DNA of 64,000 nt, from contig NC_014136.1 of the NCBI RefSeq assembly GCF_000092505.1, positions 124,001 to 188,000 on the forward strand, written 5' to 3'. Below are positions 57,163 through 64,000 of this stretch, in pieces. Made by a program: the position numbers and the translations under genes. The notes below the pieces were generated by a model. That model saw only the letters and a program-made list of their open reading frames with translations, was not told the origin of the DNA and ran no database searches. Source of the DNA: Leuconostoc kimchii IMSNU 11154 (GTDB lineage Bacteria > Bacillota > Bacilli > Lactobacillales > Lactobacillaceae). Every line of letters starts with the position of its first letter. Position 1 is the stretch's first letter.

Positions 57163-57961
57163 AATGACTTCTCCTAGCGCCTTGCCAAACATTACCAACC
57201 GCAAATTTTTTATTTATAGTAACGCCATTTTTAATACCCTGCCAAACAAATTCTTTAGCATCTTCTACTGCTGCTATGATATTTGAAGAGCGACCTAAGT
57301 TTGCAGCTATACTAGCCGATAACGTACAGCCTGCGCCGTTGTGGTACAGTGGCGCTGTGGTAATTTTTTCTTGTGTCAACACCTTAAATGATACCCCATC
57401 ATACAGAATATCAACAGCTTGATTACCAATCAATGCTGTGCCACCCTTAATCACAACATTTTTTGCGCCACACTCAAAAATCGTTTTGGCGGCCTGTTTC
57501 ATTTCCTGTAAACTATTAATCATCTGATCAGATAATATTTGTGCCTCATTCAAATTAGGCGTAACAATCGTTGCTAACGGCAATAATTCATTTTTGATAG
57601 CCGTTGCGACATTTTTTGTATCAATTTTTGAAGTTTCTTTAAAAACCATAACAGGATCAATAATAATAGGTAAATCAACGCGTGATAAATAATTTGCCAC
57701 TAGCGTGATAATTTCTGGTGTCGGTAATAAGCCAACCTTAATAGCCAAAATGTCTTCTACTTCTAGCACTGCTTGCAATTGTGATGCAATAATTTCTGTA
57801 TCCACTGGAAATAATTTGAATTCTGATGTTGATACCGTAACAATCGATGTCAACACACTTAATCCAAAATATCCGTAGTTACTGAATGTTGCTAAATCTG
57901 CCTGTATTCCACCACCTGCAATGACATCGGAACCAGCAATCGTTAAAATTTTATGTGGCAT
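57146..57961 (-). CDS. HMP/pyridoxal kinase (ThiD/PdxK-type ribokinase fold)
   Basis: 271 residues. LTIAGSDVIAGGGIQADLATFSNYGYFGLSVLTSIVT is the ThiD/PdxK start. IIDPVMVFKETS, ATIVTPNLNEAQIL, NVVIKGG, and HNGAGCTLSASIAANLG with the anionic hole GAGC follow. The Cys in GAGC and the Ile-Gln after GGG fit bifunctional HMP/pyridoxal kinases of Firmicutes. It overlaps the ECF S-component gene by 17 bp, so import and phosphorylation of the vitamin precursor are likely linked. Confidence 0.88.
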   Translation of the reverse strand: MPHKILTIAGSDVIAGGGIQADLATFSNYGYFGLSVLTSIVTVSTSEFKLFPVDTEIIASQLQAVLEVEDILAIKVGLLPTPEIITLVANYLSRVDLPIIIDPVMVFKETSKIDTKNVATAIKNELLPLATIVTPNLNEAQILSDQMINSLQEMKQAAKTIFECGAKNVVIKGGTALIGNQAVDILYDGVSFKVLTQEKITTAPLYHNGAGCTLSASIAANLGRSSNIIAAVEDAKEFVWQGIKNGVTINKKFAVGNVWQGARRSHYGTEI

Positions 57962-57978
57962 ATCATTCTCGTATTCGT

Positions 57979-58512
57979 TTACTTTTCAGATGCAACAAAA
58001 CTAATATTATGTCCATCATCTGTTACAGATGTTACAACAGCATCATCGCCACCAGAGGTAATCGACCATGAATAATAACGGCCATGTGCTTGTGCCCACG
58101 CAATGGCTTCACTAATCTTCTTACCTTTTAAGTGTGCTGATTCCTCAATATCTGATTTATCTTTATCCTCAGAATGACTTGAGGATGAAGACGAATCACT
58201 ACTTGATTCTGAGTGACTAGCACGACTACTTGTAGCCGACGAACTTGATGACGTGCTGCGATCATTCTGCTGATCATTAGCATCTGATGTTGTATTTGAT
58301 TTCGAAGAATCAGAGTGAATAGTCTCATTGACAGTCTTATGATTAACAACTTTTTCTGCGATTGGCGCTGTTGTTTTCTGAGACGACGAGTAACCAATGT
58401 AAATAAAAATACCCAGACTAATAATAATTAGGACAGTAATCGTAATAAAAATATTACGTACCACATGTGTGGTCTTTTGAAATTTAGGACGTTTGTAATC
58501 TTTATCTGCCAT
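57979..58512 (-). CDS. Ser-rich single-span membrane protein with a PASTA-like C-terminus
   Basis: 177 residues. A basic cytoplasmic N-terminus, one membrane helix (about residues 19-41, NIFITITVLIIISLGIFIYIGY), a low-complexity Ser/Asp/Thr linker of about 70 residues, then a small domain (LKGKKISEAIAWAQAHGRYYSWSI, VVTSVTDDGHNISFVASEK) resembling a PASTA module. The linker probably spans the cell wall. It lies 17 bp before the kinase gene. The function is unknown. Confidence 0.78.
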   Translation of the reverse strand: MADKDYKRPKFQKTTHVVRNIFITITVLIIISLGIFIYIGYSSSQKTTAPIAEKVVNHKTVNETIHSDSSKSNTTSDANDQQNDRSTSSSSSATSSRASHSESSSDSSSSSSHSEDKDKSDIEESAHLKGKKISEAIAWAQAHGRYYSWSITSGGDDAVVTSVTDDGHNISFVASEK

Positions 58513-58614
58513 ATTTACCTCTCAATTTATACTATTATACCAAATATCTATATGCTCCTGCCAATAGATTTTATGATAAGATTAAAGCAATGTCATTAAG
58601 GAGCTTAGATACCT

Positions 58615-59499
58615 ATGAATAAGACGAATTTAGCACGCATTTCACTAAGAGATCTGGCGATGATTACCCTAGGTACAGGATTTTATGGCTGGAGCTTAAT
58701 TAATATTAATATCCCAAATCAACTTGCTGAAGGTGGCCTGTCTGGTGTTACTTTAATCTTGCTAGCACTATTTAACTGGAATCCAGCTTATACAAATTTA
58801 ATTTTAAACATGCCCTTACTGCTACTAGGTTATCGCATTCTTGGGCGTAGGTCGTTTATTTATACAATTTGGGGCATTGCTACCCTATCTTTTTGGCTCT
58901 ACATCTGGCAAGCTCTGCCAATGCACCCAATATTACACCATGATATGCTAATTGCTGGATTATTGGCGGGCATTATATCAGGTATTGGTTTGGGTATCGT
59001 CTTTCGATTCGGCGGCACATCTGGTGGTACAGATGTCGTTGCACGCATTATGGAGCAAAAATTTGCTATTCAAATTGGACGTACAATGTTTGCCTTAGAT
59101 GCCATTGTGTTGCTCATGTCACTAGTCTACATTAATATTGTACAAATGATGTACACATTAATTGCTTCGTTTGTGTTTGCCCAAGTTGTTGGATTAACAC
59201 AACAAGGCGCCTACACTGCACGTTCATTTATGATTTTCACAGACTACCCAGAAGAAATATCACATGCCATTATGGATGAGTTAGAACGTGGCACAAGTCT
59301 ATTAAAATCAGAGGGTGGTTATTCTCATCGCGAACAACGTGTTGTTTATGCTGTTGTTGATCCGTCGGAAGTTAGCGCTGTACAACATATCATTCAAGAA
59401 ATCGACCCGAAAGCCTTTGTGTCCATTTTTACAGCTCAAGAACAGCTTGGCGAAGGTTTCTCTTACCTGAGACCCAAGAAAAAATTTATTTTCTTCTAA
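58615..59499 (+). CDS. YitT-family membrane protein (DUF161/DUF2179)
   Basis: 294 residues. About five to six membrane segments (residues 10-200), with NIPNQLAEGGLSGVTLILLALFNWNPAY and FGGTSGGTDVVARIM as family blocks, then a cytoplasmic DUF2179 domain (TSLLKSEGGYSHREQRVVYAVVDPSEVSAVQHIIQEIDPKAFVSI). AAGGAGCTTAGATACCT precedes the ATG. The function of the family is not established. Confidence 0.9.
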   Translation: MNKTNLARISLRDLAMITLGTGFYGWSLININIPNQLAEGGLSGVTLILLALFNWNPAYTNLILNMPLLLLGYRILGRRSFIYTIWGIATLSFWLYIWQALPMHPILHHDMLIAGLLAGIISGIGLGIVFRFGGTSGGTDVVARIMEQKFAIQIGRTMFALDAIVLLMSLVYINIVQMMYTLIASFVFAQVVGLTQQGAYTARSFMIFTDYPEEISHAIMDELERGTSLLKSEGGYSHREQRVVYAVVDPSEVSAVQHIIQEIDPKAFVSIFTAQEQLGEGFSYLRPKKKFIFF

Positions 59500-59537
59500 A
59501 AAATGGTCACGCTTGAAATTCAGCGTGACCATTTTTT
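59498..59537. terminator. Bidirectional terminator between yitT-like and GNAT genes
   Basis: AAAAAATGGTCACGCT / AGCGTGACCATTTTTT is a perfect 16-bp stem with A and T runs on both sides, between convergent genes. Confidence 0.92.
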
Positions 59538-60105
59538 ATAACTGCTTTTGCATATGCGTATAATCATGCGAGCCAATAGTCAATCGACCAACGGGTTTAA
59601 AACCTAACGAATCGTATAATTTATATGCTCTGGGATTACCGTCGTCAACATTTAAACCAATAACGTCGCGATGCTGTTCTTTAGCACGTGTTTCAACAGC
59701 TTGAAATAACTTTTTACCAATCCCTTGTCCACGTGCCTCATCTGTGACCACAATGGAGTCCAGATACCATTCATTATCAAACACTTCTGAATCTTCAAAA
59801 AGCCACCGATGATAACTGAATTGGTCTGCCAATACAGTTTGCAAGGCATCATCAAGTGATTTTTCTTCTGTGTCAACGTACCCAAAAGCCACTCCTAGAA
59901 TTTGATTTGCTTCATTTTTAGCAACGAGTGCCCGACTATAATGGTAACGACTTTTGTCAGAAGCTGCTACAGCTAAAGACAAAGCTTCCTGAACATCAGC
60001 AACAGGCAATTCGTCGTAGATTGCCAATGCCATATCATCCAAAATCGTCTGCTCAAGTTCTAAAATAACAGCTTGGTCAGCTTTCGTTGCTGCTTGAATA
60101 ATCAT
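59536..60105 (-). CDS. GNAT-family N-acetyltransferase
   Basis: 189 residues. The acetyl-CoA motif A is IVVTDEARGQGIGKKLFQAVE (about residues 120-140), followed by GLNVDDGNPRAYKLYDSLGFKPVGR, the typical motif B. It overlaps tex by 4 bp, so is the second gene of that unit. The substrate is unknown. Confidence 0.9.
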   Translation of the reverse strand: MIIQAATKADQAVILELEQTILDDMALAIYDELPVADVQEALSLAVAASDKSRYHYSRALVAKNEANQILGVAFGYVDTEEKSLDDALQTVLADQFSYHRWLFEDSEVFDNEWYLDSIVVTDEARGQGIGKKLFQAVETRAKEQHRDVIGLNVDDGNPRAYKLYDSLGFKPVGRLTIGSHDYTHMQKQL

Positions 60106-62312
60106 GAATTAGCCTCCTCTGGATTAATCATTGTCAACCCAATGCGCTGCCTTTTTTCGTCAATATCAACTACCCAGACATTAATAATGTCACCAACAGA
60201 TACGACATCTGATGGTTTTTTAACACGACGCTTTGCCAACCTAGAAATATGCACTAAGCCGTCATGTTTGACACCAAGATCGACAAACGCACCAAAGTCA
60301 ACAACATTACGTACCGTTCCTTGCAATTTCATTCCAGATTTTAAATCTTCAATATGTAAAATATCAGATTTCAAAAGCGCCCCGACCATTTCTGAACGCC
60401 CATCTCGACCAGGCTTTTGTAAATTTGTTATGACATCTTGTAATGTTTGCAACCCAATGTTGAGTATCTTTGCTGTTTGCTCTTGATTTAAAGCAAGCAA
60501 TTTTTGATTAGCTGTGGGTGTTGTTAAATCTTGCAAGTCAATTTCTGCAAGTTTAAGTAATTGTTTAACCGCAGAATAACTTTCAGGATGAATGTTTGTG
60601 TTATCTAAAATATTTTCACCATCTAAAATACGTAAAAATCCCGCTGCTTGTTCAAAGGCTTTTGGACCGAGTCGTGTCACTTTTTTAAGTTGCATACGTG
60701 AGGTAAATTTACCAATTGCATCACGATAAGTTACGATATTCTGGGCAAGTGTTTTATTAAGGCCAGCAATATGCGTTAGCAGTGCGGCACTTGCAGTATT
60801 CAGATTAACACCAACTTGGTTCACAGCTGTTTCAACTACCTGATCCACTTGTTCATCTAGTAATTTAGCATTTAAGTCATGTTGATATTGGCCAACACCA
60901 ACTGATTTCGGATCAATTTTAATTAATTCAGCTAACGGATCTTGGATACGTCGACCAATAGAAATAGCTGAACGTTCCTCAACATGTAAATCTGGAAATT
61001 CAGCACGCGCCTCATCAGATGCAGAATAGACTGAGGCACCAGCTTCGTTGACAATCGTATAGTGTACCCCATTAGGTAAATTATTGGCAACAAACTCTTC
61101 AGATTCTCGCGAAGCAGTCCCATTGCCAATAGCTACTAGTTGCACGTGATAGTCTTGCACTAATGTTTTAAATGTTTCAGCGGCTGCTTCGCGTTGCTGC
61201 AAGTTAGCCGGCTTATGCGGATATATCACCTGCTTCTTTAAAAATTTACCATTTTCATCAATGATTGCCAACTTAGACCCTGTTCTAAATCCTGGATCAA
61301 ACCCCATCACAATCTGTCCTTTAAGTGGTGCTTGCATGAGCAAGTGATAAAGATTTTCCCCAAATACCTTGATGGCTTGTTCTTGCGCTTGTGATGTCAG
61401 TTCCTGACGTATATCTCTTTCAACTGCTGGCTGGATAAATCGTTTGTACGCATCCTCAATTGCAGCACGCAAAGCCTCATATCCAGAGCCTGTTGCCTGT
61501 TGCCCTTTCAATTCTTTCGTTTGAATAAAATGAATCATACGCGCTTCTGAAAAATCAATTTTAACTGACAGCACCCCGTCTTTTTCGCCACGATTAACAG
61601 CTAAAATACGAAATTTATTCTCAATAATTGTTTTAAGTGGTTCACTGTAATCATAATATTGTTCATAAATTGCTTGTTCATCTTTTGCCTTGCCACCACG
61701 CTTTAAACTAGATATGAATGTCCCATCTTTTATCATTCGCGTTCTTAACCATTCTCGATATAACGCGTTTTCGCCAATTTGTTCAGCTAATATTTCGTGT
61801 AATCCTGCCAACACCTTTGTCTGATCAGGAACAGCATCGTTAATATAGGCGTCAACGGGGATGGCCCTAGTAATGTGTGTCATAACGAAGTCAGCCAGTG
61901 GCTGCAAGCCGTTTTCACGAGCAATCATCGCCTTAGTTCGTCTTTTTTGTTTATAGGGCAAATATAGGTCTTCTACATTCTGTATTGTTTTTGCAGTTTG
62001 AATGGTTTGTAACAAATCCGGTGTGAGTTGACCTTGTTCATCAATGGCTTTTAAAACGGTTTGCTTACGATCAAACAAATCTTGTAATTTTTTAGCTGTG
62101 GCCTGAATATCACGAATTTGTACCTCATCAAGTTCACCAGTCATTTCTTTGCGGTAGCGAGAAATGAAAGGCACCGTTGAACCATCATTAAGTAACGTCA
62201 GCGTTGCATTAACTTGTTTAGTATCAATGCTAAGCGTTTGTGACACTTGTTTAGCAGTATCAATTTGTGTCAATTCAGTTAAAATATGTGTACTCATGTG
62301 ATTGTTTCCCAT
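60102..62312 (-). CDS. tex: RNA-binding transcription accessory protein Tex
   Basis: 736 residues in the canonical Tex order: N-terminal helical domain (VPFISRYRKEMTGELDEVQIRDI), a YqgF/RNase H-like domain (MGFDPGFRTGSKLAIID, AIGNGTASRESEEFV, NEAGASVYSAS), helix-hairpin-helix modules (VGVNLNTASAALLTHIAGL), and a C-terminal S1 domain (GMKLQGTVRNVVDFGAFVDLGVKHDGLVHISRL). A nucleic-acid-binding factor affecting transcription. AGAAGACA precedes the ATG at 62310-62312. A second ATG 15 bases downstream is possible. Confidence 0.96.
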   Translation of the reverse strand: MGNNHMSTHILTELTQIDTAKQVSQTLSIDTKQVNATLTLLNDGSTVPFISRYRKEMTGELDEVQIRDIQATAKKLQDLFDRKQTVLKAIDEQGQLTPDLLQTIQTAKTIQNVEDLYLPYKQKRRTKAMIARENGLQPLADFVMTHITRAIPVDAYINDAVPDQTKVLAGLHEILAEQIGENALYREWLRTRMIKDGTFISSLKRGGKAKDEQAIYEQYYDYSEPLKTIIENKFRILAVNRGEKDGVLSVKIDFSEARMIHFIQTKELKGQQATGSGYEALRAAIEDAYKRFIQPAVERDIRQELTSQAQEQAIKVFGENLYHLLMQAPLKGQIVMGFDPGFRTGSKLAIIDENGKFLKKQVIYPHKPANLQQREAAAETFKTLVQDYHVQLVAIGNGTASRESEEFVANNLPNGVHYTIVNEAGASVYSASDEARAEFPDLHVEERSAISIGRRIQDPLAELIKIDPKSVGVGQYQHDLNAKLLDEQVDQVVETAVNQVGVNLNTASAALLTHIAGLNKTLAQNIVTYRDAIGKFTSRMQLKKVTRLGPKAFEQAAGFLRILDGENILDNTNIHPESYSAVKQLLKLAEIDLQDLTTPTANQKLLALNQEQTAKILNIGLQTLQDVITNLQKPGRDGRSEMVGALLKSDILHIEDLKSGMKLQGTVRNVVDFGAFVDLGVKHDGLVHISRLAKRRVKKPSDVVSVGDIINVWVVDIDEKRQRIGLTMINPEEANS

Positions 62313-62431
62313 TGTCTTCTTTCAAAAATGTGACTTGTGACACATAATACTTATTGTTTTGTGTCATCTATTCATTATATCGTGAATTCCAAATAACAAT
62401 TGCAGTAATTTACAATTTTCTTAACTCAATT

Positions 62432-62464
62432 AAAAACGCCACCCACTCCAAGGAGTAGGTGGCG
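62432..62464 (-). terminator. Terminator of the folate operon
   Basis: On the minus strand CGCCACCTACTCC pairs with GGAGTGGGTGGCG (one G-U pair) around a 2-base centre, followed by TTTTT. It lies about 100 bases after the folP stop. Confidence 0.85.
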
Positions 62465-62568
62465 GGTAGGTAGATAGATTCTACCCAGTTGGTCCTCTTT
62501 ATTATAACGTAGTTTCTAGATAAGTGCAATATGTTTTCTACATATTTAGTTTACCAGGCGCTAGAATT

Positions 62569-63624
62569 TTAAAAACTGCCTGAAATTGCTTGAACCACTT
62601 GGACCATTTGTTTAGCTGATTGTACATCGTGAACACGCAATATACGTGCGCCACGACGAAACATTTCGTTTGCAGCAATCAACGACACATCAGCTCGCTT
62701 ATTTTTGGGCAAATCAAGTAAAAATTTAGCCCAGCCTTTATTAGCTACCGCTGTCATAATTGGTCTTCTAAAATCTTGTAAATGCGCAATGGTATTCATC
62801 ATAGCTAAATCCTGATGAACGTTTGAATTTTTTGCATAACCAACCCCAGGATCAAGCGCAATACGCCGCCTATCAATACCATATGCTGTTAATATTGTTA
62901 AATTTTCTGCAAACCAATCATGCATTTCTTGTTGTAAATGCGTCACTGCTTGTTTACGCGGATTCCACATTGTCAACAGTCCAACTTTCTTTTTTGCTAA
63001 AAATGGGCCCTTGCGTTCATCATCCACAAAACCATTAACATCATTGATAATATCCACACCTAAAGCAACAGCCATAACCATAACTTCATATTTATAGGTA
63101 TCAACCGCGATAATTGCTTCAGGAAAACGTTGTTTGATACCTTTAATAACTGGCGAAATACGGCTTATTTCTTCAGTCGTGGTTAATTCAACATATCCTG
63201 GTTTTGTGGTTTGACCACCAACTTCGATAACATCCGCGCCCAATGTCAACATTTCTCCGGCCCGTGATACCATTGTATCTACCTTTGTCGAAACGAACTC
63301 ACCATTATAAAACGATTCTGGGCTAACATTTAGCACCCCATAAATCACACCCGACGCATCGTACAACGTATGTGAACCTACCTGCCAAACATAATCATTT
63401 TGCGATAGCCACCTTTGTAAAGCATGGCTATTGCTAAGTGTTTGTAAAGTAATTGCTGCCCCACGTGTGACCCAATAGTTCGACTCTACTCTAATCGCAC
63501 TCAATTCAGATAAAGTCACACCAAGTTGGTATGTCACCTGATCAAATTGGAGTAATACCCCTTCACCACGTGATTGCATCGCAAACAAAACAGCATTAGT
63601 CGGTGTTTTAATGTCAATCATCAT
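62569..63624 (-). CDS. folP: Dihydropteroate synthase with N-terminal extension
   Basis: 351 residues. The catalytic TIM barrel starts near residue 90: GVLNVSPESFYNGEF (pterin loop), VIEVGGQTTKPGYVEL, AVDTYKYEVM, IINDVNGF, LDPGVGYAKNSN, and ILRVHDV at the end. The first 90 residues are an extra domain shared by folP of related lactic acid bacteria. It makes dihydropteroate from pterin diphosphate and p-aminobenzoate. It overlaps the upstream HAM1-like gene by 11 bp. AGGAGTTAAAAC precedes the ATG. Confidence 0.95.
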   Translation of the reverse strand: MMIDIKTPTNAVLFAMQSRGEGVLLQFDQVTYQLGVTLSELSAIRVESNYWVTRGAAITLQTLSNSHALQRWLSQNDYVWQVGSHTLYDASGVIYGVLNVSPESFYNGEFVSTKVDTMVSRAGEMLTLGADVIEVGGQTTKPGYVELTTTEEISRISPVIKGIKQRFPEAIIAVDTYKYEVMVMAVALGVDIINDVNGFVDDERKGPFLAKKKVGLLTMWNPRKQAVTHLQQEMHDWFAENLTILTAYGIDRRRIALDPGVGYAKNSNVHQDLAMMNTIAHLQDFRRPIMTAVANKGWAKFLLDLPKNKRADVSLIAANEMFRRGARILRVHDVQSAKQMVQVVQAISGSF

Positions 63625-64000
63625 GTTTTAACTCCTGCAGTATTTTTTTTGCTGCACGACCTCGATGCGAGTATATAATACGTTCTGGCATTAACATTTC
63701 CGCAAATGTTTTACCATTTTCGGCTTCAAATAATCTATCAAATCCTATAGAATAGTCTCCCCGCTCACTTCGAGCCAGTGCTACACCACCACGACCAGTA
63801 CTTGAAATGACATCGCCTGTGGGTGTCACCAATACCAGTAATGCTTCTAAGTAGGCATGACGATCCATAGTTGGCGTATACAAGTTCAACAAATACTCAT
63901 TTTCTTCACGTATCGATGCTAACCCAAGCGTCTTTAATTCACGCGCCGTCGTTAAACCAAAACGATCAGGAAACGCTTCAAAATAAGCACCAGTATCATC
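63614..64000 (-). CDS. HAM1/RdgB-like nucleotide pyrophosphatase, 3' part only
   Basis: The frame enters from the right edge (DDTGAYFEAFPDRFGLTTAREL) and continues 128 codons to a stop at 63614. FDRLFEAENGKTFAEM and IIYSHRGRAAKKILQEL match the end of Ham1/RdgB (TFAEL, SHRGRA). In folate clusters of lactic acid bacteria a Ham1-like gene precedes folP and may remove pyrophosphate from dihydroneopterin triphosphate. The sequence is divergent from canonical RdgB, and the 5' part is outside the window. Confidence 0.82.
   Translation of the reverse strand, partial: DDTGAYFEAFPDRFGLTTARELKTLGLASIREENEYLLNLYTPTMDRHAYLEALLVLVTPTGDVISSTGRGGVALARSERGDYSIGFDRLFEAENGKTFAEMLMPERIIYSHRGRAAKKILQELKHDD

Overview
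The window is an AT-rich, gene-dense chromosomal stretch of a low-GC Gram-positive lactic acid bacterium. Leuconostoc or a close relative in the Leuconostocaceae fits best. The reasons are a 6-phosphogluconate dehydrogenase preceded by a cre site, a single-chain LacZ with class II GalT, CcpA-type cre boxes, a T-box leader, a mannose-class PTS, and partial menaquinone and folate pathways. The genus is an inference from gene content. No rRNA, tRNA, insertion sequence, prophage or CRISPR array was seen.

Layout, left to right. 0-1.3 kb: 5' part of an iron-dependent alcohol dehydrogenase and an FMN reductase. 1.3-10.8 kb: a lactose/galactose operon on the minus strand (galT, galK, GPH permease, lacZ, galM) with its LacI-type regulator upstream and cre boxes. 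11.2-14.8 kb: poorly characterised proteins (DUF5680, DUF1349, two membrane-anchored unknowns) around an M20 peptidase. 14.9-20.8 kb: a mannose-class PTS (IIB-IIC-IID-IIA) with a GH13 alpha-glucosidase, next to a regulator carrying a tandem RpiR architecture. 20.9-23.1 kb: an MFS transporter and a HAD phosphatase. 23.4-25.7 kb: a heme-efflux operon (hrtR-hrtB-hrtA) with a twin-palindrome operator over its promoter. 25.9-27.9 kb: a T-box-controlled operon of a short-chain dehydrogenase and an orphan MetQ-like binding protein. 27.9-30.4 kb: a photolyase and a stress-type SDR. 30.8-32.6 kb: a kdsA-kdsD pair (Kdo-8-phosphate synthase and arabinose-5-phosphate isomerase), unexpected in a Gram-positive, with a one-base frameshift in kdsD. 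32.7-38.4 kb: an aldo/keto reductase, several very small membrane or charged proteins, a degraded gene, and a P-type cation ATPase behind a yybP-ykoY (Mn2+) riboswitch. 38.5-45.3 kb: mepB, gnd, cfa, an esterase remnant, a thiamine-binding-like protein, and a divergent NADH oxidase / FNR-like regulator pair with an FNR box. 45.4-51.8 kb: housekeeping genes (rnhB, rbgA, yozE, ypmS-like, SGNH hydrolase, pepT, Nif3-like, trmK). 51.9-58.5 kb: menFDHC, a vitamin ECF S-component, a ThiD/PdxK kinase and a Ser-rich membrane protein. 58.6-64 kb: YitT-like protein, GNAT, tex, and the 3' end of a folate operon (HAM1-like, folP).

The genes suggest a heterofermentative cell that takes up lactose and alpha-glucosides under catabolite control. 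It also carries parts of an oxygen/respiration toolkit: menaquinone head-group synthesis, heme efflux, NADH oxidase with an FNR-like regulator, cyclopropane fatty acids, and Mn2+ homeostasis. The strongest unexplained items are the Kdo-type pair in a cell expected to lack LPS, the T-box-controlled SDR plus lipobox-less MetQ-like protein, and the duplicated RpiR regulator.
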